Source of the DNA: an uncultured Bacteroidales bacterium
Lineage (GTDB): Bacteria; Bacteroidota; Bacteroidia; Bacteroidales; UBA932
Direction: 5' to 3'
Length of the DNA: 64,000 nt
NCBI GenBank assembly: GCA_934667175.1
Contig: CAKULN010000001.1
Span: 124,001-188,000, forward strand
The position numbers and the translations under genes are program-made. The notes beneath the pieces were generated by a model. That model saw only the letters and a list, made by a program, of their open reading frames with translations. It searched no databases and was not told where the DNA came from. This document shows, one piece after another, positions 52,644 through 60,187 of this stretch (its first letter is position 1; each line of letters opens with the position of its first letter).

Positions 52644-53735
52644 ATGAATATGCAGAAGAATATACTCACGCCCCTTTTAGCCTGCGGCCTCGCCATGATG
52701 GCCGTGGCGTGTGGCGGAAACAAAAAGACGGACGAGACGAAAGACGGGAAGCTGACCTACACCCCTCAGATAAACGAGGTTACGGTCATGAAACTGCAAA
52801 GGACGGACTTCGCCCGCCAACTCCTGTCCAACGGAAAACTTGTCGCCGGCAGGAAAAGCGAGCTGCTGTTCAGAACGACCGGGAAAATCGCGGCGATAAA
52901 CGTCAGGAACGGTGAATATGTCTCCGCAGGTTCAGTCATCGCGACCGTTGACCGGCCGGACTTGAGACTGTCACAGGAATCCGCCAGGCTTTCGCTCCAG
53001 AAGGCCGAACTGGATCTGTACGACTTCCTTGTCGGACAGGGCTATTCCGCCGGGGACACCACCTCTGTTCCCGCCGGCCTGCTGGCCACAGCGAAGATGA
53101 AGTCCGGCTACTCTTCCGCCAAAAATGCCTTGGACCGCTCTGACTACGAGATCTCCGGGACGGTTCTCCGCGCTCCGTTCGCTGGCCGTGTCGCCGGCAT
53201 CAAGCAGAAAACTTTCGACCAGAGCCCGTCTGGAACATTCTGTACGATCGTGGACGACAGTGTGCTTGAGGTCGATTTCTCGGTGATGGAGTCGGAATAT
53301 TCATTCCTCTCCTTGGGACTTCCGGTCAAAGTGCGCCCGTTCGCTGACGAGACTAAGGAATATTCAGGGAAAGTCACCGCCATCAATCCTCTGGTGGACG
53401 CCAAGGGGCAGATCTCTGTGACGGCGCAGGTGCGGAACGATGGCTCGCTGATCGATGGGATGAACGTCCGTGTGATTGTGGAAAGGATGATTCCGGGGCA
53501 GCTTGTCGTGCCCCGCAGTGCTGTTGTGATCCGGGACAATCTGGATGTGCTGTTCACATGCACGGATGACGGTAAGGCACATTGGACCTACGTCACGATC
53601 CTCTATTCCAACGGGGAGTCCTACGTGGTCGAGGCCAACAAGGACAGGAACGCCGAACTGAACGAAGGCGATCAGGTGATTGTCACCGGGAATCTCAACC
53701 TTGCGGACAACTCTGATGTGCTGGTAAAACGATAG
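52644..53735 (+). CDS. RND periplasmic adaptor lipoprotein (membrane fusion protein)
   Basis: A 363-residue lipoprotein (lipobox MMAVAC, Cys 23). It shows the adaptor layout: a barrel start (RQLLSNGKLVAGRKSELLFRTTGKIAAINVRNGEYVSAGSVIATVD), an unusually short alpha-hairpin (SQESARLSLQKAELDLYDFLVGQGY...), the second lipoyl half (GTVLRAPFAGRVAGIKQK) and a beta-barrel domain. It links the TolC channel to one or both downstream permeases. It starts 10 nt after tolC and ends 3 nt before the first RND gene. Confidence 0.9.
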   Translation: MNMQKNILTPLLACGLAMMAVACGGNKKTDETKDGKLTYTPQINEVTVMKLQRTDFARQLLSNGKLVAGRKSELLFRTTGKIAAINVRNGEYVSAGSVIATVDRPDLRLSQESARLSLQKAELDLYDFLVGQGYSAGDTTSVPAGLLATAKMKSGYSSAKNALDRSDYEISGTVLRAPFAGRVAGIKQKTFDQSPSGTFCTIVDDSVLEVDFSVMESEYSFLSLGLPVKVRPFADETKEYSGKVTAINPLVDAKGQISVTAQVRNDGSLIDGMNVRVIVERMIPGQLVVPRSAVVIRDNLDVLFTCTDDGKAHWTYVTILYSNGESYVVEANKDRNAELNEGDQVIVTGNLNLADNSDVLVKR

Positions 53736-53738
53736 GTG

Positions 53739-56700
53739 ATGCTTAAACATTTGATCGACCGTCCGATAACCGTGACGATGATAACCCTTGTCATCGTTGT
53801 GCTGGGCATTGTCAGCATCCGTCTGCTGCCGGTGTCGCTGATCCCGGATGTGGACATCCCTTACATCACTGTGCAGGCCACGTCATCGGAACTTTCAGCC
53901 AGGGAGATGGACGAGAGCGTGCTGAAGCCTCTGCGCCAGCAGCTCATCCAGATCAACGGTCTGGAGGACATCGTCAGCGAGGCCAAGGACGGGAGCGGTA
54001 CAATCCGGCTCACGTTCAATCACGGTTCCGACATTGACTATCTTTTCATCGAGGTCAACGAGAAGATTGACCGGTCAATGTCCGGCCTTGGCGACATCTC
54101 TCGCCCTAAGGTCTTGAAAGCCAGCGCTACGGACATCCCGGCGTTTTTTGTGAATATTACAAGTACCCCCGGTGCTTCGGCAAGCTCAGCAACCGGAGCG
54201 GATCGGTCGCTGAGCCTGTCGAAGCGCACCGGTCTTGGAGAACCAGATGACCTCTTCCCCGTCACCGAATCCTTCTCCCGGATGAGCCGCTTCGCCCGCG
54301 ATGTCATCAGCAAGCGCATCGAGCAACTCTCCGAGGTCGCGATGGTCGATGTCACCGGCCTTGTCAGCGATGAGATTCTCATCATCCCGGACGAGTCCAA
54401 ACTCCTCCAGATGGGCATGACGATGTCCGAGTTCGAGAACTGCGTCAAAAGCTCGAACATCCGCCTCGGCAGCCTAACGATCCGTGACGGAGAGTACCGC
54501 TACAACGTCAAGTTCGACTCGCGCGCCTCCTCCAGCGAGGACATCGCCAATCTGTGGTTCAAGAAAGAAGGCCGCCTCCTTCAGATAAAGGACGTCGCCA
54601 CGGTCATGGTCCACCCCGCCAAACGGACCGGCCTGGTCCGCTCTGACGGAGAGGACGCTGTCTGCCTTGCTGTCATCAAACAGAGCGAGGCAAAGATGTC
54701 CGACCTCAAATCGGCAATGAACCGCCTGATGGACAGCTTCAGGGAAGACTATCCCCAGCTAAAGTTCGAGATCACAAGGGACCAGACCCAGCTCCTTGAG
54801 TACACCATCAACAATCTGTTGCAGAACATCATCGTCGCCCTCCTTCTGGCGAGCGTCATCATATTCCTCTTCATGAGGGACTTCCGCTCTCCGGTGCTGG
54901 TCATTCTTACGATGCCTGTGGCACTGATCTTCTCGATGCTCTGCTTCTATGCCATAGGCTTGACACTGAATATCATATCCCTTTCCGGCCTGCTTCTCGG
55001 AGTCGGAATGATGACAGACAACACGGTAATCCTCGTGGACAACATAACCGGCCGCTGGCAGCGCGAGGGAAATCTGCGCTCCGCTGTGCTAGAAGGCACA
55101 AGAGAAGTGATGGGAGCGATGCTCAGCTCCGTGCTGACCACATGCGCCGTGTTCATCCCGTTGATATTCCTGAGCGGTATAGCAGGAGCGATGTTCTATG
55201 ATCAGGCGATGTCTGTGACAATTGTACTTCTGACCTCGTACCTCGTGACCATCCTCGTGATTCCGGTCTATTACTATTGGTGGTTCAAGGGCTCGGACGG
55301 ATTCCGCCCAAGTCCGTTGCTGGAAAAGATCAATTTTGACGAGCCTATCCGTCGTTGGGACGACAAACTTATGGAATGGTTCATCCGGCACAGGCCGGTC
55401 GCATGGGGGCTTCTTGCCGTGTCGGTCATCGGCTTGGCGTTCTGTTTCATAGAGATGCCGAAAACCCGCCTCCCGGAAATGACCCAGACGGATGCCATAA
55501 TGAAGATTGACTGGAACGAGCATATTTCCGTAGAACGTAACGCGGAACGAATCAGGGAGTTAGAGAGTAAACTGGCTGGGAGCGTGGAGCAGATGACCGC
55601 TCTTGTCGGCTCCCAGCAGTTCATCCTGAGCCACAGCGGTGACCAAGGAATTTCGGAAGCTTCCCTCTATGTCAAATGCAAAGACCAACGAACCCTAAAG
55701 AAGGTGCAGGACGAGCTGCGCGGTATGATGGAGAATGAATATCCTGACGCGGCATACTCATTCGAATCTTCCGGGAACATCTTCGACATGGTTTTTGCCC
55801 AGAATGAGGCTCCGCTGACAGCGCGCCTTCGCCCCGTGAAGACAAGTGAGGTTGAGGTCGGACCGCTAAGGAATATGCTCGCCGAGCTCCGGGAAGCGCT
55901 TCCGGGAGTGACGGTGGCGGACCCTCCGGTAAAGACCGATGCCCTTTTTGTCGCTGATCCAGACCTGCTTGCGCTTTATGACATCAACTATTCCGAACTT
56001 GTGTCAATCCTTCGTAACTCTCTCAATGAGAACCGTCTGTTCAACATAGTCCAGGGAACAAGCACTGTTCCGGTGGTGACCGGGTCCAATGCCACCGGAC
56101 TTTCAGAGATTCTTCAAGGCACCTTCATCGAAAAGAAAAGCCAGGAAGGGGAGACGGTCAGGATTCCTGTTTCGGATCTTATGCGTCAGACATTTGTCGA
56201 GGATCTGAAAACCTTGGCCGCGGGTCCGGAGGACAATTACTATCCTCTTGACTTGAATGTGCCTTCCAAGGATGTAAAACCAGTGATGGCCGCGGTGAGC
56301 GAGGCCGTGCGGGAAGACGGAAGTTTCGAGGTGGGATATTCAGGATCGTACTTCTCCAACAGCAAGATGATTGATGAGATGATCATCATCATGATTGTGG
56401 CAATAATCCTGCTTTATCTGATTCTCGCCTCGCAGTTTGAATCTCTTGTCCAGCCTCTTATCATCCTGTCCGAGGTTGTCGTGGATGTTTTCGTGGCGCT
56501 GCTTGTCTTGTGGATTTTCGGGGTCAGCATCAATTTGATGTCGATGATTGGATTGATTGTCATCACCGGTATAGTCATCAACGATTCCATCCTGAAGATT
56601 GACACGATCAACAGGATGAGGAAAGCCGGAGAAAGCCTTGAACGGGCTGTCATCGATGCTTCTTCGCTAAGGGTCAAGGCTATCATAATGACCTCATTGA

Positions 56701-56870
56701 CAACTATTCTGGCTGTCTGCCCATTCTTGTCGAGGGGGAGTATGGGCGCTGACCTCCAGTACCCGATGTCCCTTGTGATCATCGCCGGAATGCTTGTCGG
56801 GACCCTTGTCAGCCTGTTCGTTGTTCCGTCACTGTATTATTCTATCTACAATGGAAGAAAGAAGAAATAG
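53739..56870 (+). CDS. RND permease A, non-canonical proton relay, with repeat insertion
   Basis: A 1,043-residue inner-membrane RND transporter (LKHLIDRPITVTMITLVIVVLGIVSI at the start). TM4 reads GMMTDNTVILVDN: Asp near 427 is kept but the second Asp is Asn. In TM10, GIVINDSILKID has Asn near 948 where the canonical Lys sits. Residues about 144-165 (TPGASASSATGADRSLSLSK) are the translation of two palindromic repeat halves inserted in the first porter subdomain. The next RND gene overlaps by 20 nt, suggesting the two permeases are made together and perhaps assemble together. Confidence 0.92.
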   Translation: MLKHLIDRPITVTMITLVIVVLGIVSIRLLPVSLIPDVDIPYITVQATSSELSAREMDESVLKPLRQQLIQINGLEDIVSEAKDGSGTIRLTFNHGSDIDYLFIEVNEKIDRSMSGLGDISRPKVLKASATDIPAFFVNITSTPGASASSATGADRSLSLSKRTGLGEPDDLFPVTESFSRMSRFARDVISKRIEQLSEVAMVDVTGLVSDEILIIPDESKLLQMGMTMSEFENCVKSSNIRLGSLTIRDGEYRYNVKFDSRASSSEDIANLWFKKEGRLLQIKDVATVMVHPAKRTGLVRSDGEDAVCLAVIKQSEAKMSDLKSAMNRLMDSFREDYPQLKFEITRDQTQLLEYTINNLLQNIIVALLLASVIIFLFMRDFRSPVLVILTMPVALIFSMLCFYAIGLTLNIISLSGLLLGVGMMTDNTVILVDNITGRWQREGNLRSAVLEGTREVMGAMLSSVLTTCAVFIPLIFLSGIAGAMFYDQAMSVTIVLLTSYLVTILVIPVYYYWWFKGSDGFRPSPLLEKINFDEPIRRWDDKLMEWFIRHRPVAWGLLAVSVIGLAFCFIEMPKTRLPEMTQTDAIMKIDWNEHISVERNAERIRELESKLAGSVEQMTALVGSQQFILSHSGDQGISEASLYVKCKDQRTLKKVQDELRGMMENEYPDAAYSFESSGNIFDMVFAQNEAPLTARLRPVKTSEVEVGPLRNMLAELREALPGVTVADPPVKTDALFVADPDLLALYDINYSELVSILRNSLNENRLFNIVQGTSTVPVVTGSNATGLSEILQGTFIEKKSQEGETVRIPVSDLMRQTFVEDLKTLAAGPEDNYYPLDLNVPSKDVKPVMAAVSEAVREDGSFEVGYSGSYFSNSKMIDEMIIIMIVAIILLYLILASQFESLVQPLIILSEVVVDVFVALLVLWIFGVSINLMSMIGLIVITGIVINDSILKIDTINRMRKAGESLERAVIDASSLRVKAIIMTSLTTILAVCPFLSRGSMGADLQYPMSLVIIAGMLVGTLVSLFVVPSLYYSIYNGRKKK
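54169..54232. repeat. Palindromic repeat pair inside RND permease A
   Basis: Two inverted units, 54169-54196 (CCGGTGCTTCGGCAAGCTC...) and 54204-54232 (CGGTCGCTGAGCCTGTCGAA...CCGG), separated by 7 nt. They can pair with each other and are read in frame. Confidence 0.85.
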
Positions 56871-59800
56871 ACTTTCTCCGTTTTCAGTCGTTCTGATCAT
56901 GGTGGCGCTGTCCCTTGTAGGGTTGGCATCGCTTCCGCGTCTTAACATCCAATACACTCCGATGACGGAAGGCCGCACGGTCTATGTGTCTTTCAATTAC
57001 CCTAAAGCTTCAGCGGAAATCATTGAAAGCGAGGCTACATCCAAGATCGAGGGCGTGCTGGCCGGGATCCGCAATGTCACGGACATATCCTCCATTTCAC
57101 GAAAAGGCTCCGGTTCGGTTTCGGTCAAGTTCGGCAAGGGCACGGACATGGACGCGGCCCGCTTCGAGGTCGCCTCGGCAATCCGAAACGTCTATCCGAG
57201 CCTCCCGAAAGATGTATCCTATCCGGGAATATCCCTGTCCGGCGGCGGACGGGTCTCACGAATATCCTATCTCGTCAAGGGCGGAATCCCTTCCCGGGAG
57301 ATTTCTAAATATGTCAAAGAACACGTTCTCAGTCATTTGGCCGCCATCTCCGGAGTTGACAAGGTCAATGTCGACGGCGGCGTGCCATTCCATTGGGTGA
57401 TTACTTTTGATGCAGACAGGATTCAGTCCGCAGGCATTACAGCCGATGAGATTGCCACAGCTTTCAACTCCTATTATCGTGAAGAGATCCTTGGAATGAC
57501 TGAAACCTCTGAAGGCTTGATGACGGTGCGCCTGAAAGAGGCCTCCGATCAGGACTTCGGCTCTATTCCGGTCTGCAATCAGAACGGGCGGGTGATTCAT
57601 CTGCGCGACATCGCCCAGTGGCGCTATGAGGAAGCGTTACCATCCGGCTATTATCGTGTGAACGGCTTGAACACCATCACATTGTCAGTGGAAATTTCCA
57701 CCACCGCCAATCTGCTGACGGTAGCATCCGTTGTCAAAGAGCGGATGGCTGAACTCCAGAAGGGGTTCCCTCCGGAAATCACCGCCGGCATCGCCTACGA
57801 TTCCTCCGAATATGTCAGCGAGGAGCTCGGCAAGATCTACGTCCGGACCGCTCTCTGCATCCTGATTCTTTTGCTGTTCGTGTTCCTTATCAACAGGTCG
57901 TGGCGGTACATGCTGATCATAGTGTTCACCTTGACAGTCAATGTCTTGACCGCATTGATGATCTACAGCTTCGCCGGCATTCAGATCCACATCTACACCC
58001 TTGCCGGAATCACGGTTTCACTCGGCATAGTCATCGACACCTCGATCGTGATGATCGATCACTATGCCCATTTCAAGGACCGGAAAGCCTTTCCGTCCAT
58101 CCTTTCTGCCGCTGCCACGACAGTCGGAGCTCTGATGATGGTTCTCCTGCTTCCCGAAAAGGAAAAAGCCAATCTTGTGGATTTTATCTGGGTGATTGTC
58201 ATTAATTTAGGCTTGTCGCTGGTGATATCCTACCTCTTCATCCCGTCACTGATGGAATATATTCCTGTACATCTGTCAGACAGCGGCAAAGGGCGCTCCC
58301 ATCGAAAGATTCGGAGGATCCTGCGTTGGAACAGGTTCTACGCCTCCTACATCGGTTGGGGGGTGCGGCATCGTTGGGTGTACATCCTTCTGTTCATCGC
58401 TGCGTTCGGAATCCCGCTCTGTCTGCTCCCGGCCCGTTTGTCGGATAATGACAAGGACAAGGCAGACAGATTCGACAAGTTCCTTGACAAGATTGTCACT
58501 TGGAAACCTTACGACATGAACCGTCAGACCATCGACAAGATTTTCAGTTCGTCTTTCGGCCTGTTTTACAAGTCCTTGAACCGCTCCAACTTCTACCGTG
58601 AGCCCGAAAAGAAACGCCTTGTCATCAATGCCGGCATGCTTGAAGGCTGTACCGTGAACCAGTTGAATGATGTCGTGAAGGCGATGGAGAATTATCTGTC
58701 GAAATTCGATGAGATCTCCGTCTTCACCACGTCGGTATATTCCTACGACAACGCTGAGATTTCCGTGGAGTTCAAGCCTGAGTACGAGAACTCTGGCTTT
58801 CCTTCCGTGCTCAAGTCAGAGGTCACAAGGATGGCCATCAATTTCGGTGGAGCCAACTGGAGGGTCTCAGGAATCGATGACAACAATTTCAACAACAACA
58901 TCGTGTCGTCCTCCAAGAGCAACCGCATCTCGCTGAAGGGTTATAACTATCAGGAACTCAGCCGCTATGCCGAGAAACTGCTGGCCTATCTTTCCTCCAA
59001 CCGTCGCGTCCAGGGGGCGGAGATCTGGTCCGGTGGCTGGAACGGTCGTCCTTCGATGGAATTTGTCCTGGACTACGATTTTGCCCGGATGACGCTGGCT
59101 GACATCAACCCTTATTCCTACTACAACGCCTTGGGCTCCTTGCTGTACGAACGGAGGATAGGGACCTCTGAATATGATGGCGAGGCGGTCGATGTCGTTC
59201 TCTGTTCCTCGGATCTGGACCGATACGACCTTTGGCACGTCCTTAACTCTCCGATAGATGTCGGGCAGAAAAAGATGACGCTTTCGAGTGTCGGGGGCAT
59301 TGACAAGAAACGCACCGGTGTGACGATCCGGAAGAGTAACCAGTCCTATGAATTGGTTGTCTGCTACGATTTCATCGGCAGTTGGGAACTCAGCCGCTCC
59401 CTGTCCCAGAAGGCTGTGAAGTATATGAACGATGAGGTTCTTCCGATCGGTTTCAAGGCCGAGGTTCCGGGTTGGGGATGGTTTGACACCGCCAAGCAGC
59501 AGTACGCGTGGCTGCTGTTCCTGATTCTCGCGGTGATGTACGTGATGCTTGCCATCACCTTCGAGTCGTTCCGCTATCCGCTTGCCGTGATATTCATGGT
59601 CCCGGTCTCTTTCATCGGCCTCTTCCTCGCATTCGGTCTCTCGGACTTCTCCTTCGATCAGGGCGGTTTCGCCGCCTTCGTGATGCTCAGCGGCATCGTC
59701 GTCAACGCCGGCATCTACCTCATCACCACCTACCAATCCCTCCTCCGTGAACGTACTCATCCGGTCCCTGAGCCTGCCGAAGGGCCGGTCCCTGTGGTTC

Positions 59801-60048
59801 GGCAGGCTCACCAACCAGTCGAAGGGCCAGCGAAAGAAATCCGCCTCTACGTCAAGTCCTACTCCCGCAAGATCAACCCGATCACCCTCACAATAGTCTC
59901 CACCATCCTCGGCCTCCTCCCGTTCCTCACCGACGGCCCCGAAGAAGTCTTCTGGTTCGACTTCGCCATCGGCACCATCTCCGGCATGCTCTTCTCCATC
60001 CTCGCCGTTATATTCATTCTCCCCGTCTTTTGCGTCAGCCGCCAATAA
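56851..60048 (+). CDS. RND permease B, non-canonical proton relay, with repeat insertion
   Basis: A 1,065-residue RND transporter (MEERRNRLSPFSVVLIMVAL), diverged from permease A. TM4 reads LGIVIDTSIVMIDHYAH: Asp near 396 is kept, the second Asp is Thr. TM10 reads GIVVNAGIYLITTY, with Asn near 952 in place of Lys. Residues about 971-993 (PEPAEGPVPVVRQAHQPVEG) are the translated palindromic repeat, inserted in the cytoplasmic loop between TM10 and TM11. It starts inside permease A (20-nt overlap). With one TolC and one adaptor for two permeases, a hetero-oligomeric pump is possible. Confidence 0.9.
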   Translation: MEERRNRLSPFSVVLIMVALSLVGLASLPRLNIQYTPMTEGRTVYVSFNYPKASAEIIESEATSKIEGVLAGIRNVTDISSISRKGSGSVSVKFGKGTDMDAARFEVASAIRNVYPSLPKDVSYPGISLSGGGRVSRISYLVKGGIPSREISKYVKEHVLSHLAAISGVDKVNVDGGVPFHWVITFDADRIQSAGITADEIATAFNSYYREEILGMTETSEGLMTVRLKEASDQDFGSIPVCNQNGRVIHLRDIAQWRYEEALPSGYYRVNGLNTITLSVEISTTANLLTVASVVKERMAELQKGFPPEITAGIAYDSSEYVSEELGKIYVRTALCILILLLFVFLINRSWRYMLIIVFTLTVNVLTALMIYSFAGIQIHIYTLAGITVSLGIVIDTSIVMIDHYAHFKDRKAFPSILSAAATTVGALMMVLLLPEKEKANLVDFIWVIVINLGLSLVISYLFIPSLMEYIPVHLSDSGKGRSHRKIRRILRWNRFYASYIGWGVRHRWVYILLFIAAFGIPLCLLPARLSDNDKDKADRFDKFLDKIVTWKPYDMNRQTIDKIFSSSFGLFYKSLNRSNFYREPEKKRLVINAGMLEGCTVNQLNDVVKAMENYLSKFDEISVFTTSVYSYDNAEISVEFKPEYENSGFPSVLKSEVTRMAINFGGANWRVSGIDDNNFNNNIVSSSKSNRISLKGYNYQELSRYAEKLLAYLSSNRRVQGAEIWSGGWNGRPSMEFVLDYDFARMTLADINPYSYYNALGSLLYERRIGTSEYDGEAVDVVLCSSDLDRYDLWHVLNSPIDVGQKKMTLSSVGGIDKKRTGVTIRKSNQSYELVVCYDFIGSWELSRSLSQKAVKYMNDEVLPIGFKAEVPGWGWFDTAKQQYAWLLFLILAVMYVMLAITFESFRYPLAVIFMVPVSFIGLFLAFGLSDFSFDQGGFAAFVMLSGIVVNAGIYLITTYQSLLRERTHPVPEPAEGPVPVVRQAHQPVEGPAKEIRLYVKSYSRKINPITLTIVSTILGLLPFLTDGPEEVFWFDFAIGTISGMLFSILAVIFILPVFCVSRQ
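59762..59828. repeat. Palindromic repeat inside RND permease B
   Basis: A 27-nt-type half (CGGTCCCTGAGCCTGCCGAA...) followed by a 47-nt-type half (GTGGTTCGGCAGGCTCACCA...), read in frame. Confidence 0.85.
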
Positions 60049-60101
60049 AAGGCCGTGGGACTATGCGACGAAATGGTCCTGTAAAAATCATGGCGAGTGG
60101 A

Positions 60102-60132
60102 TTGGATTTCTGATAGGTATGGTTTATCTTTG
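60102..60132 (+). promoter_or_regulatory. Promoter of the TonB-dependent receptor gene
   Basis: TTGG at 60102-60105, a 19-nt spacer and TATCTTTG at 60125-60132 fit the Bacteroidetes consensus with one mismatch at -33. Confidence 0.6.
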
Positions 60133-60187
60133 CGGTGGAGTGTGAAATTTTATCGGAAGCGGTTGACCCGTTTCGGGAGAAGATTGT

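Noticed and set aside
58867..60045. 392-codon minus-strand frame inside RND permease B
   Set aside because: Antisense shadow, rich in Glu/Asp/Gly; the plus-strand RND gene is unambiguous.
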